36,041 nt of DNA from Bartonella gabonensis (GCF_903679515.1 NZ_CAHOYM010000017.1:1-36041), one strand, 5' to 3'. Shown: positions 7,488 through 18,367, counted from the first letter of the stretch. Notes: generated by a model from the letters alone, not told the origin. Numbers and translations are program-made.

Positions 7488-9396
7488 ACGAATAGCCCCT
7501 CACATCTTAAATACCCACGCTTCAATATTTGATAACACACGGTCCAGCGTGGTGCGGCTCTTTAGCACTCTTTTTACCATAAAGAAAGCACTAATCATTC
7601 CTTATTAAATGTTTTTAAATTTCTTAAATACCTGACAACAAACACGCTCTCAACACTTATAAATCCAAACACCTCTTTTCCCTCTTGATTGATCACTCAA
7701 CCCTAAAGGACACTGTTTCTAGCCCCCCAACAAGCAAAACTATTCAATTAAAAAAACATCCTCTGTGGAAATTTTACAGCTCCCCCTTCCCTCAAACCGT
7801 ACGGATAACCCCAGTCATTTTCAACAATGCCGGTTGAATGCCACCGCTTTAACCCCGCCTCAACAATCCTTTAAAGATACAGCAAAGGTCAAGAAACGGA
7901 CAACACCTTGATTGATAAAAAGTGTTCACTATTTTACAGGCTAAATGAGAACCCATGGGGAGCGTAAGATTATCCCGTTTTAAATCTGTTCCATAGTCAA
8001 TCAACCCCAATAATTTCTCTTACCCATAACGAGTAGAGAGAGCTTATGGGTAGCGTGAGAATACAAGTAAAGATATATCCTTTTCATAAAGAGTTCCAAA
8101 AGCGGTAAAATGAGGGAGGGGTAGCAAATTTAAAGGAAGTGTCGGCTTACTCTTTTTATGAAACCTAAAGATGAGAGGACATGGTAGAGACGGCATAGGA
8201 AGTTTTATACTCTTCATCAAAGAGCTCCTTTTATCCTTCACGGACACCGTCACGAAATTGGGCTCAAAAACTTTAAAAACATGCCTCTTTCAAACAAATC
8301 CGTAAATGAGCAGTGCCAAGGTATGTGGTTTTAGGGTATTGGATTTGGAGCGCTCTGTTTGGAAGGAGCACGCCCCCATAAAGGAACAAAAGCAACAAAA
8401 ACATGAGACAATAAGCCCCCCAATGTACTGACAGCATTCTAAAAATTTTTCTCATTTTTAAATTTATTCAATTAAGAAGAAATATCTCATATCTCTCAAG
8501 TCCTCCAGCTTTATAAAAGCCTCTCTTCATAAACACCCTTTAGGAATCTTCTTATAAAGCTTCTTTGGATATTGCATCACGCCATTAAAACGATATCCTC
8601 CCTTTTCATACTCATCCCCCAAACAGCAAAAGAATTTCTATACTTTATAAAGGAGATATAAGGGCAGCAAAAAAACCAGATCATTTGATCCTTCACAATT
8701 TATTTTGAGCCAACAAACGATATTTTAATTGAAAATAGAGAGCATTTTATGCTATAATGATAAGAGTGGATAAGTTTGTTTTACATTGTTCACTTCCCCT
8801 TCATCGTCTAAAATATCCTTTATAAAGGATTATAAAAAGAATAAGATAGGCTTAAACAGCACGATGGAAATCAGGCATCTTGATCCATCGTTCAAGAACA
8901 AAAACCTCCCCCCCCAATAAGAAAACCCAAGAGTAAACCAATGCCTTTTCAAAGGAAGAATTGAAAAATTTCTACAAAGTGCTCGTAAGAAAAAAGCCAA
9001 ACAGCTTATGAGAAAATCAGGGGAGACAACCACAGAGAGCTTTATTTTCTCATTCACGTTTTGTCACATTTGACAAAATTTTTTTCACTTTTTCCAGAGA
9101 CGTTGAGAAATCTATAGACAGCAAATCATTGGCTATTGATACGCAAAAGATAAAGATAAGCATGATGGGGGATACAATAAAAATGCTAGAAAATATCTTA
9201 AAGATATTTTTTTACGCCACAACATTGCTGTTCTTTACGCTTCAGGACTTTGTTTTTTTGCTCTGCAACAGCTCATAGCCGCACAATATTTTCTCTCCCA
9301 ATATTTTTCTCTCCCTCGCCAGTATTATCTCCAAGTGTTTTTTACAATCCCTGTCCCCAAACAGCAGATAGTTTATTTCATTCAAATGGTAAGTTC
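7488..9396. other. Long gene-poor stretch
   Basis: No convincing gene in 1.9 kb. Two minus-strand ORFs (8273-8455, a 60-codon single-membrane-segment frame, and 8830-9057, 75 codons) lack good ribosome sites and family motifs, and I do not call them. The block 7951-8010 is a copy of a dispersed repeat. An inverted repeat TTTTGTCA-CATT-TGACAAAA at 9059-9078 is followed by a T-run and could be a weak terminator or operator. Confidence 0.5.
7951..8010 (+). repeat. Dispersed intergenic repeat, leading block, copy D
   Basis: CATGGGGAGCGTAAGATTAT through TAAATCTGTTCCATAGTCAA resembles the leading block at 20163-20220. A partial second copy, TATGGGTAGCGTGAGAATAC, begins near 8045. Confidence 0.4.
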
Positions 9397-9966
9397 ATGA
9401 AAATAGGTAAAAAACGCGGAAGACCGAAAATAACAGGCAAACTCAGAGAGCCCAATAGCCGTATTTCCCGTGCCAAAGGCTCTCGCAAATCGGCACCTCA
9501 AACAGCAATTGAAATGCGTGCAAAACGCTTTGGTTTAAGCCTTGAAGAAGCGAAAAATCCACTTGTGGGAACCTATATTGGGCGCCTTTGTTTGCTTGGC
9601 TATAAAGGAGATCCATCCGGCATCAGTAAAGAGCAATATGATACAGCGCAACAATACTTGCAAATCAGAAACGACTTTTTATGTGCCAAAGGTTTACCAA
9701 ACGGCTATTATGACGGCTTTAAGCATAGCACATCTGATGAGAAAGCAAAAAAGCAATGGGTTGAAAGAGCAACACAACACTATGAAGCGATGCAAGAAGC
9801 GATTAAAGAAGCACAATATCTGCATCGTCAACACAATTTTCATGCGGCATTACAATATCTTGTTAGTGAAGATCAGCCACTGCCACACCTTGTTGGCTCA
9901 CTGCGCCTTATTCTTGATGCCCTGTATAAACATTTTGACTGTTCCAGCCAAAAGAGCATTCGCTAA
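9397..9966 (+). CDS. Phage-type protein, possibly terminase small subunit-like
   Basis: 189 residues from ATG 9397; the frame is open back to 9250, but the upstream 49 codons are low-complexity and unlike coding sequence. It begins KIGKKRGRPKITGKLREPNS, a basic AT-hook-like (KRGRP) tail, followed by a helical domain (AIEMRAKRFGLSLEEAK, TYIGRLCLLG, ISKEQYDTAQQYLQIRN). I recall proteins with this order in rhizobial prophage-type clusters next to packaging genes, but no large terminase or capsid gene lies nearby. The DNA-binding role is inferred from the basic start. It stands alone between non-coding stretches, so it may be a survivor of a degraded prophage or gene-transfer-agent island. Confidence 0.6.
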   Translation: MKIGKKRGRPKITGKLREPNSRISRAKGSRKSAPQTAIEMRAKRFGLSLEEAKNPLVGTYIGRLCLLGYKGDPSGISKEQYDTAQQYLQIRNDFLCAKGLPNGYYDGFKHSTSDEKAKKQWVERATQHYEAMQEAIKEAQYLHRQHNFHAALQYLVSEDQPLPHLVGSLRLILDALYKHFDCSSQKSIR

Positions 9967-10039
9967 AAACACCCCTCGTTGTCCCCCTTACAAAGAGCAA
10001 AGTTCGATAACCTACACGCCCGTTTGTAAAGCGCCCCTC

Positions 10040-10140
10040 TTCAGCCAAGCTGCACTTGAAATCCACAGAGAGCTCATCCTTTCATCCCAAATTTTTAGAC
10101 CTAACAAACAAGCCTAAAAAGCCCCCACATCCTAAAAACA
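10040..10140. repeat. Direct repeat, partner 10810-10930
   Basis: The two copies share CAAGC..AAGATGTACTT-like and CTTAAAAAGAGCCCCCAC-like blocks in the same order and orientation, about 770 bases apart. Estimated by eye; divergence is considerable. Confidence 0.45.
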
Positions 10141-10654
10141 CATCACAACCGTTCCCAAGAAACATACGCCCCATAACAAGACAATACGGACCATAATAAG
10201 ACAACCGCCCTCATTGCCCTCTCTGTTTTAACAAGCCTCTCCCCTCATACACCTTTCTCAAAAAAACATTACTTTGCCGCATCAAAAAACTTTCCCATAG
10301 AAGACAACATATTTTGCCAGATACACCCAATCAATGCGCTTTTTGTACAGATTTGTTTCCGCGATAAAAAAGGAAAAATAATTGTTTTTCTGTTGACAGA
10401 AGATGAAAAATCGTATTTAATGATAGGTGCGGTAGAGGGGTGTTTGCGTCTAGATTTCATCATTAAATGTGTATGGTGTTATAAAATTGTGTATTTTATA
10501 ACAATGTATGATATTGTATGAGGTTTTACTGTTTGAAGGGTTTAAAAGTTTACTTCAAAAATTAATTGTTTGAGAGTGTCTTTCGTCTTTTTTTAATGAT
10601 CTTTCTTTTGCCTCACCCAAACCAGTCTTTTGAGATATTCAGAGAAAACAGGGT

Positions 10655-10741
10655 TCACGCCCCTCTTATAAAACACCCCCACAAAAATAATGCGCAAGAT
10701 ACAAACAGCAATAAGATGAACACAACTGTTTCTGTTGACAT
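10655..10741 (-). other. Tiny single-membrane-segment ORF, possible array relic
   Basis: ATG 10741 reads MSTETVVFILLLFVSCALF and on to CFIRGA (28 residues). One base over, the sequence continues NPVFSEYLKRLVWVRQKKDH, which resembles the membrane-segment-plus-neck half of the array at 2.3-7.5 kb. No clear Shine-Dalgarno was seen. I treat it as a possible distant relic, not as an established gene. Confidence 0.3.
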
Positions 10742-11225
10742 ACAGTTCATTTTGAGCCCACAGACTCCACAAAGGATAAGGCTTTTAAACCCAAAGAAAC
10801 GACGCTTTTCAAGCCAAGATGTACTTGGGATCCACAAACCTTGCCCCTTAAAGTTTTCCCATGTTATGCGTCATAAACAAACTTAAAAAGAGCCCCCACG
10901 CCCTTAAAAAATACTAAAAACATATCAAGAAGGCTTGCCGTATATCACAACACCTCAAAGGACAGTCTTTTAGAGCATAACTGTATTTTTCAGCATAGCA
11001 AGATAATTGATAGCAGAAGCTGAAGACGATCTTTTTTGGGGAAAAAATCTAAAGGGCATGCTTTTTAAAAAATAGGCCTTGTTGCTAAATGCCGATTGTA
11101 GATAATGTTATTTTTTCACACGGAGAACTATTGAAAAAAGGCTGTCATCTCTTCATTGAAATGAGCTATGAGATGGAAATAACTTACGTTGCACAATCCC
11201 TCAAATTCACTCCAATTTTTACAGA

Positions 11226-11241
11226 TTTTACAGCTGTAAAA
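11226..11241. promoter_or_regulatory. Perfect palindrome upstream of first yopJ-like gene
   Basis: TTTTACAGCTGTAAAA, a 16-bp perfect dyad, 177 bases before the start codon at 11418. It is not repeated in front of the second yopJ-like gene. It could be a regulator site; I do not recognise the regulator. Confidence 0.3.
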
Positions 11242-11417
11242 AATATGCAGATTTTTTAAAACGAGGAAAGATTCTGGTTTCAAAAATCTTTTTATAAAAA
11301 CAGTTGAAAGGTGATTTCTTCCTTAATTTTCAAGAGACAAAGGCTTTTTTCACAACATCATTTGGTCAAAATGTAAGAAAATAATATTGCCGATCGATCA
11401 TCAAAAGAAAGGTTAAG

Positions 11418-12371
11418 ATGATGAAACCACAAGCTTCAAAAGACGCCTCCCCTCGTTACTCACCAACACAAGAAGGGGCAAGTGCACCAGAAGATCCGAG
11501 CGCAGATGCGTCCTTAGAAAATCTTGCGTCACATTTAGAACGGCTCAATATCGAAAAAATACAAAATACCCCCTTCAACCGTGCGGAATTAAGAGATATC
11601 ATTGCAGGCTTAGAAAAGCATAATGCCGATGGAAGTTGGATCAAAAATTATTATGATATTTTAGATCTTTACATGATGCCGGCTTTAGTAGAACAGGCAA
11701 ACCGTAAATATCCAGAGATGAATCTTAAACTGACAATCCCCCCTGAAGGCTTTGCCCTTGCGCTCAAAGAAACACTCGAGAAAGGTATCAAATCTTCCAG
11801 ATTTATTGTTAATGCGCAAGATAGGGGCATTCATTTTGCGGTTGTTGACCATCAAACGGTTGATGGCAAAACATCTTTGATTTTTTTAGAGCCGACCTCA
11901 CTGCGAGACACGCTTCCGGCATTACTCGCATTAAGGACACGGCAATCCCTTGAATATCAGCAATTTCCTCCTATTCATTTTGCCACGGCGGAAATGAATA
12001 TTCAACGCAGTTCCTCTGAATGTGGAATGTTTAGCTTAAGCCTTGCCAAAAAGCTTTACCTTGAATCTCAAAAATTAGAAAGACTGCACCAAGATAATAT
12101 TAAAGGCATAGTATGTGAACGTGGCACACCTTTACCGGCTGAAAAGTTAGATCCCTATCTTCCCGCTCGTTTATACAAACACGTGCAAGGGAGAAGACGT
12201 CTTGGAGAATATCTAAAATCAAATCCAGAAGCAGCCCATGAAACAGTCAACAAAAAAGGTGAAACGCTTGCCGAAAGATTTGAAAGAAGCTTAGTAGCCA
12301 CAGAGAGAAAAATGGTCTCAATTTCACAACATAGGAAAAGAGCAACGGAATACAAATCTCTGATGATGTAA
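11418..12371 (+). CDS. YopJ-family serine/threonine acetyltransferase effector, copy 1
   Basis: 317 residues. The YopJ/AvrRxv family (peptidase clan CE, C55) comprises effectors injected into host cells, where they acetylate Ser/Thr/Lys of kinases and blunt MAPK and NF-kB signalling, with inositol hexakisphosphate as activator. The triad is visible: His139 in GIHFAVVDHQ, Glu158 in LIFLEPTS, Cys202 in DIQ/NIQRSSSECGMFSLSLAKK. The C-terminal region (LPAEKLDPYLPARLYKHVQG; NKKGETLAERF; KRATEYKSLMM) also follows Yersinia YopJ closely. The first 50 residues are polar and low-complexity, as expected for a secretion signal. ATG 11418 follows AGAAAGG; a second ATG is adjacent. No type III secretion or BID domain is present, so the export route is open. 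Copy 2 lies 1,309 bases downstream. Confidence 0.9.
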   Translation: MMKPQASKDASPRYSPTQEGASAPEDPSADASLENLASHLERLNIEKIQNTPFNRAELRDIIAGLEKHNADGSWIKNYYDILDLYMMPALVEQANRKYPEMNLKLTIPPEGFALALKETLEKGIKSSRFIVNAQDRGIHFAVVDHQTVDGKTSLIFLEPTSLRDTLPALLALRTRQSLEYQQFPPIHFATAEMNIQRSSSECGMFSLSLAKKLYLESQKLERLHQDNIKGIVCERGTPLPAEKLDPYLPARLYKHVQGRRRLGEYLKSNPEAAHETVNKKGETLAERFERSLVATERKMVSISQHRKRATEYKSLMM

Positions 12372-12726
12372 TTGAAGACTTTTTTCCATATTTTTCTTTA
12401 TAAAGAACGAGGCAATGCTGCTTTACGGTTAAAATTGCTCTCAAGCAAGGCGGCTTTTCTGTTTGTAAAACAAAATGTGCCTCTTAAAGAGAAACCGTTA
12501 TTATTCTCTCAAAATAAGCCCCTTTTTAAAGCTTGTATTTTAAGACTTTGAAGAAAGAAAAAGCCCGCCAGAGTTTTGAAAAGCTCCGCCAGAATTTTCT
12601 TATAAAAGCCGCTGAAAAATGATTTTTTCTGCATTTTCAAGAGACAAAAGCTTTCTTTCAAAACATCATTTGGTCAGAATGTAAGAAAGTAAAAATTGCC
12701 GATCGATTATCAAGAGAAAGGTTAAT
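12372..12726. other. Spacer between yopJ-like copies, part of the duplicated unit
   Basis: No gene. Its 5' part (ATTGAAGACTTTTTTCC ... TTGCTCTCAAGCA) recurs after copy 2 at 13672-13760. Its 3' part (ACATCATTTGGTCAGAATGT, GCCGATCGATTATCA) recurs before copy 1 at 11360-11405. The duplication unit therefore includes promoter and trailer, about 1.3 kb in all. Confidence 0.7.
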
Positions 12727-13674
12727 ATGATGAAACCACAAGCTTCAAAAGACGATTCTACTCGTTTATCACCAACACAAGAAGGGGCAAGTGCACAAGA
12801 AGATCCGAATAAATCCTTAGAAAGCCTTATTGCCCGTTTAGTGCAAACTTCCCTTCAAAAAGAAGAAGAAAATGTCGCCCCTCATTCTGAAGAATTAAAA
12901 GCGATTATTGCTGGCTTAGAAGATGATCTCGTCACAGGCCGTTGGCTCAATACTTATTGTGGAGATACCGATATTAGGCTCATGCCTGCTCTCGTCGAAA
13001 AAGCAAATCACAAATATCCGGAAATGAATCTGAAATTAGCTCTTACAGCAGAAGATCTTACCCACGCCATAAAAGAAACAATCAAAAGCGGCGCAAAATC
13101 TTCTCGATTTATCGTCAACATAGGGAGCAGAATTCATTTTGCGGTTGTTGATCATCAAACGGTTGATGACAAACTCTCTTTCATCATGTTTGAACCGACA
13201 ACATTCCATAATATCACTGCTTGTAGACTAGGGATAAAAATCGATCAAACCCTTGCAAGTCTTCAACTACCTCCTTATTCTTTTGCCATGGCTGAAATGG
13301 ATATTCAGCGAAGCTCTTCTGAATGCGGGATTTTTAGTTTGAGCCTCGCCAAAAAGCTTCATCTTGAATCTGATAAATTAACAAGAGTGCACCAAGATAA
13401 TGTTCAAGGTGTATTATGTGAACCAAATGCTCCTTTACCGATTGAAAAGTTGGATACCTATCTTCCAACCAGTTTTTATAAACACGCACAGGGGAGAAGA
13501 CATCTAGAACAATATTTAAAAGCCAATCCAGAAGCAGCGCATGAAAAAGTCAACAAAAAAGGTGAAACTTTAACCGAAAGATTTGAAAAAAACTTAAATG
13601 AAAAAGAGGAAAAAATCGTCTCTGTTTCCCCACACCAAAAAAGGATCAAGGAATACAAATCTTTGATGATGTAA
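12727..13674 (+). CDS. YopJ-family serine/threonine acetyltransferase effector, copy 2
   Basis: 315 residues, a diverged tandem paralogue of the gene at 11418. Same start (MMKPQASKD, SPTQEGASA) and the same ribosome site. Triad His137 (RIHFAVVDHQ), Glu156 (IMFEPTT) and Cys200 (MDIQRSSSECGIFSLSLAKK) are all kept. Differences concentrate in residues 30-90 and around 160-180, which in this family shape substrate choice, so the copies may have different host targets; that is inference. The tail NKKGETLTERFEKN and KRIKEYKSLMM matches YopJ. Both copies are full length without lesions, unlike much of the surrounding accessory DNA, which argues for selection. Confidence 0.9.
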   Translation: MMKPQASKDDSTRLSPTQEGASAQEDPNKSLESLIARLVQTSLQKEEENVAPHSEELKAIIAGLEDDLVTGRWLNTYCGDTDIRLMPALVEKANHKYPEMNLKLALTAEDLTHAIKETIKSGAKSSRFIVNIGSRIHFAVVDHQTVDDKLSFIMFEPTTFHNITACRLGIKIDQTLASLQLPPYSFAMAEMDIQRSSSECGIFSLSLAKKLHLESDKLTRVHQDNVQGVLCEPNAPLPIEKLDTYLPTSFYKHAQGRRHLEQYLKANPEAAHEKVNKKGETLTERFEKNLNEKEEKIVSVSPHQKRIKEYKSLMM

Positions 13675-14302
13675 TTGAAGACTTTTTTCCCATATCCCCC
13701 TCATAAAGAACAAAACAACACTGCTTTACGGCTCAAATTGCTCTCAAGCAGAGCGGTTCCTCTTAAAACTGTATCAAAATTCCAAAGCTTCTTTTCTCGC
13801 CCAAAGTCGTGTTCACCCAAAGTCTTGTTTACAATGCCCCTATTTGGATATGCGAAACGCTGGATCGATAAAATTAAAATATTGAATGCTTTTCAATTTC
13901 AATCAAAGCCTATACCCACGGCTGTTTTTGTCAACGTATCGCTTTATCTTATAAGCGCCTTCATGCCATACGGTCAAACAAAATCGCGATGAAGCACGCT
14001 TATCGTCCATCAGCCCAACAGCTTCCCGCCCCCACAAAACGCCATCAAAAAAAACCAGCATACGGAGGAAACCTCAAGATAAAAACCAAACCATCTGCCA
14101 AAGGCAAATACCACCAACCATTCCCCCACTTGGAATATCTCCAGTAGAAATCCCCTTGGGATATCCACTGGAGATACCATGATTAACCTTTTTATTTCAT
14201 CAAAGTTTTACGTCTCTTCTATTTTTGAAGCGTGAAAAAATTCATTTTTAATCTGTCGACCAGCCTCACATAACTGTGAGACTTTATTTTATGGAGAAGC
14301 AA
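13675..14302 (+). other. Non-coding trailer and leader
   Basis: The first 90 bases repeat the trailer of yopJ copy 1. The 105-codon ORF here (13675-13992) has no ribosome site and covers this repeat, so I reject it. Around 14130-14180 an imperfect inverted repeat (GGAATATCTCCAGTAGAAAT / ATATCCACTGGAGATACC) is visible upstream of the lysis genes. Confidence 0.5.
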
Positions 14303-14965
14303 ATGAGAAAAATATCATCAGAAGGGCTTGCACTCATTAAACAATGGGAAGGATTGCGTTTACAAGCCTATAAAGATGCCATAGGAGTTTGGACAATCGG
14401 CTATGGTCATACCAGCACGGCTGGCAAACCGTTTGTTTACAAGGGCATGATCATCACAGAAAAACAAGCCGAAGAAGTTCTTTCTCAAGATTTAAGACAA
14501 TTTGAGAATGCGGTTGAAAAAAATGTGACGGTTTCTTTAACAGATGAACAATTCGCCGCGCTGGTATCGTTTTGCTATAATGTAGGCATAGCGGCTTTTT
14601 GCAAGTCAACTCTGCTCAAAAAACTCAATAACAGCGAATATGAAGCCATCCCTTCTGAATTACAAAAGTGGACCAAAGCGAGGGGAAAACGTCTTTACGG
14701 TCTTGTCCACCGTCGTGCAGCAGAAGCGGGATTATGGGCAAAAGGGGCTTATGTTTCTCCCAATTATCAAACTGTTGAAACAAAAGCACCGATGGGTTTT
14801 CTCAAAGCAGAAGCCCTCACCCCCATTATTGGTTCTTTTTCTGGACTTGGAGGCTTATTGGCCGGCAATGGTCCCATCCAATGGGCTTTGGCAACCATCA
14901 TGGTTTTAGCCGCCTGTTTTGGTATTTTCTTTGTGGCAAAACGCTCTCGGGAGCAACGTTTATGA
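14303..14965 (+). CDS. Phage-type lysozyme (endolysin), GH24-like, with C-terminal membrane segment
   Basis: 220 residues. Cuts the glycan strand of peptidoglycan during phage-type lysis. The GH24 (T4-lysozyme/RrrD-like) active-site block is clear: the catalytic Glu in KQWEGLRLQAYKD, then Asp, then GVWTIGYGHTST carrying Thr. Typical SFCYNVG and LYGLVHRRAAE blocks follow. Residues 170-220 add a Gly-rich stretch and one membrane segment (ALATIMVLAACFGIFFVAK), ending RSREQRL. I chose ATG 14303 because GGAG lies six bases upstream; upstream in-frame starts (GTG 14276, ATG 14291) lack this. The stop overlaps the next start (ATGA). First gene of a four-gene lysis cassette. Confidence 0.85.
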   Translation: MRKISSEGLALIKQWEGLRLQAYKDAIGVWTIGYGHTSTAGKPFVYKGMIITEKQAEEVLSQDLRQFENAVEKNVTVSLTDEQFAALVSFCYNVGIAAFCKSTLLKKLNNSEYEAIPSELQKWTKARGKRLYGLVHRRAAEAGLWAKGAYVSPNYQTVETKAPMGFLKAEALTPIIGSFSGLGGLLAGNGPIQWALATIMVLAACFGIFFVAKRSREQRL

Positions 14966-15198
14966 TAGGGTGGCTGAAAAAAAATTTAATGATAACCGGA
15001 GCGGCTATGACCGCTTTTTTTATTGCTTTAACAAAAGCTTTTACGCTTGGAAAGAAGCTTGAACAGCAAAAGCAACTAGAAAAAATACTAAAGTCATCAA
15101 CAACACGGCTAGAGGTGGAAAATGAAATTAATCAAAAAAGTGATGCCGATGTGCGCGCTGCTCTTGACAACTGGTTGCGTCATAAAAACAATCCATGA
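14962..15198 (+). CDS. Inner-membrane spanin (Rz-like) subunit
   Basis: 78 residues from the ATG that overlaps the lysozyme stop. One N-terminal membrane segment (LMITGAAMTAFFIALTKAF), then a charged coiled coil (GKKLEQQKQLEKILKSSTTR) and the ending DADVRAALDNWLRHKNNP. This plan (N-in anchor, periplasmic coiled coil, DADVRxxLxxW-type end) is that of i-spanins in rhizobial prophages. With the o-spanin it would fuse inner and outer membranes in the last lysis step. The 3' third overlaps the lipoprotein gene at 15122 in another frame, the classic Rz/Rz1 layout. Confidence 0.7.
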   Translation: MIGWLKKNLMITGAAMTAFFIALTKAFTLGKKLEQQKQLEKILKSSTTRLEVENEINQKSDADVRAALDNWLRHKNNP

Positions 15199-15334
15199 GC
15201 CTTCATCATGCGTTGGTTGGATGCCCATTTATTTAGAGCAAAACGATCTCAAGAACATCAGCTCAAATCTCGCCAGAGATATTTTAAAGCATAACAAACA
15301 AGGGGAAAGCTTGTGTGGGTGGAAACATGGCTAG
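15122..15334 (+). CDS. Outer-membrane spanin-like lipoprotein (Rz1-like)
   Basis: 70 residues. Starts MKLIKKVMPMCALLLTTGC: a short basic start, hydrophobic core and lipobox LTTGC with the lipid-bearing Cys at 19. The mature part (SCVGWMPIYLEQNDLKNISS, ending LARDILKHNKQGESLCGW) has the Ile-Tyr-Leu...D...IS...A..IL.HN..G...CGW pattern I know from rhizobial prophage lysis regions. A Cys pair flanks the mature domain. It begins inside the Rz-like gene in a different frame and runs past its end. GAGGTGG lies upstream of the ATG. Confidence 0.65.
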   Translation: MKLIKKVMPMCALLLTTGCVIKTIHEPSSCVGWMPIYLEQNDLKNISSNLARDILKHNKQGESLCGWKHG

Positions 15335-15539
15335 AAAAAAAACAGAAAAACAAACAGAGCTTACAGAAAAGGAAAAAGAACTTCTCCAAGAAATCATCAT
15401 AGCTTATAAAAGTCTAAAAGTAATGTCACGCTATACGAAGTGGATTATATTCATTATTTTCTTATTAGTGCTTGATTTTTCACGTCTCATGGATGCATTA
15501 GCAAGTATTTTTACTCAAAAATCGAATATTCAGCTCTAA
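15327..15539 (+). CDS. Small holin-like membrane protein
   Basis: 70 residues from ATG 15327 (GGTGGAAAC just upstream), overlapping the lipoprotein stop. Basic N-terminus (ARKKTEKQTELTEKEKELLQ), an amphipathic helix, then one membrane segment WIIFIIFLLVLDFSRLMDAL and a short tail. Size, single membrane segment and position in the lysis cassette suggest a holin or accessory lysis protein, but no diagnostic motif exists. The 17-base string GATTTTTCACGTCTCAT inside its 3' end recurs at 15638. Confidence 0.5.
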   Translation: MARKKTEKQTELTEKEKELLQEIIIAYKSLKVMSRYTKWIIFIIFLLVLDFSRLMDALASIFTQKSNIQL

Positions 15540-16313
15540 AATAAACCATAAAACATGAGACGTGTTCAATCTTTTAAAAAGATAAAACGCCCTCCGTTAT
15601 TTTTTGCAAACACGGGAAGGTTTTATTGATGATTTTTCACGTCTCATACGCCTTTACACGGCTTCACAAATGCTATTATGCAAAGAATTTTCAGGCATTA
15701 TAGCAGCATTAATTCTATCGGCATGAAAAGAAATCTTAAAAAAGCCCATGAGGAAGCAACTTAAGCTGACAAAAACAATCGTGAAAAACAACATGCCAAC
15801 GTGCACCTTTTAAATAACATATTGATGTACAGAGAATTTTATTTTCATTATCCATACCCTCAAGAATAATTGACAAACATTTTAAAGAGTTTTCTTTATA
15901 AATAAACACATCAGTAAGCAACAGAAATCCTATATGCATAAAGGTCGTCCCCTATAAGTCCATTATACTTCACCACTGCCCATACCCACCGTACCACTCA
16001 GCAGCTCTATCGCGAAATGAATTTGAAAGCGCGATGTATTTTCTCCTACTGTTTTCTGTAAATTTTTAAAATCGTAAAAATGTGGAACTGTAAAACAAGC
16101 TGTAAGAATGTACACTTTGTAAGAAGAATGACAAATGGGACAAGGATAGTCGGGGAAAAGCGCAAATGAAGAAGATGAAATATGGCATGCGGCTCATAAA
16201 GCCATCAGAGCCGTGATATAGATATCATATTGGGGACCATAAGGAAGACCATTAAAGATAGGATGTTTTAGAGTCTTCTTTTTCATGTGCCCCGCCTCTC
16301 AAGAAGATGAGAA
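15540..16313. other. Non-coding, with a possible gene fragment
   Basis: A frame at about 15587-15726 reads REGFIDDFSRLIRLYTASQM and on to SGIIAALILSA with no start codon, sharing the nucleotide string GATTTTTCACGTCTCAT with the holin-like gene. It may be a decayed lysis-region fragment. The inverted string ATGAGACGTG at 15554 lies between the two copies. A 67-codon minus frame at 15736-15939 has no clear support. Nothing else is recognisable up to the groEL terminator. Confidence 0.4.
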
Positions 16314-16348
16314 ACAAAAAAACGGGCCCCAAAGACCCGTTTCTTTAT
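16314..16348 (-). terminator. Rho-independent terminator of groESL
   Basis: On the minus strand AAACGGG-TCTTTGGGG-CCCGTTTTTTT forms a seven-pair stem followed by a T-run, about 20 bases after the groEL stop. Confidence 0.8.
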
Positions 16349-16367
16349 TCTCTCTAGGGAAAAGAGC

Positions 16368-18011
<1,644 letters not shown>

Positions 18012-18070
18012 TTAATTTCTCCTTGGAGTTTTTTTCAAAATAGTACACAATGAAAATTGAGTGCTTTTAA

Positions 18071-18367
18071 TTAGCCCATAATTCCCATAATGTCAGATTC
18101 TTTCATGATTAAGAGGTCTTCCCCATTAATCTTGACTTCAGTACCAGACCATTTTCCAAACAAAATACGGTCCCCTGTTTTTACTTCTAAAGGCACGCGC
18201 TTTCCGTTATCATCAAGAGCGCCATTGCCAACAGCAATAACCTCACCTTCTTGTGGTTTTTCTTTTGCTGTATCAGGAATGATAATCCCACCAGCGGTTT
18301 TATTTTCAGATTCAACCCGACGAACAACGACACGGTCGTGAAGTGGGCGGAATTGTATATTAGCCAT
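18071..18367 (-). CDS. groES: Co-chaperonin GroES (Cpn10)
   Basis: 98 residues, standard length. Caps the GroEL ring. The N-terminal [16 protein letters not shown] block, the mobile loop [20 protein letters not shown] (GroEL contact, Ile-Ile-Ile), and the roof and C-terminal [20 protein letters not shown] all match the family. First gene of the operon. AAGGATTT precedes the ATG, and a CIRCE heat-shock operator lies about 55 bases upstream. Confidence 0.98.
   Translation of the reverse strand: MANIQFRPLHDRVVVRRVESENKTAGGIIIPDTAKEKPQEGEVIAVGNGALDDNGKRVPLEVKTGDRILFGKWSGTEVKINGEDLLIMKESDIMGIMG

Larger units (their letters stand above)
9967..11417. other. Gene-poor stretch with an internal direct repeat
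   Basis: About 1.4 kb without a clear gene. Segment 10040-10140 (CAAGCTGCACTTGAAATCCA ... AAGCCCCCACATCCTAAAAA) is repeated with divergence at 10810-10930. A 28-codon minus ORF at 10655-10741 is listed separately. A perfect 16-bp palindrome TTTTACAGCTGTAAAA lies at 11226-11241, upstream of the first yopJ-like gene. Confidence 0.5.

Noticed and set aside
13675-13992. 105-codon ORF directly after yopJ copy 2
   Set aside because: Begins within the duplicated trailer, which is non-coding after copy 1; no ribosome site.
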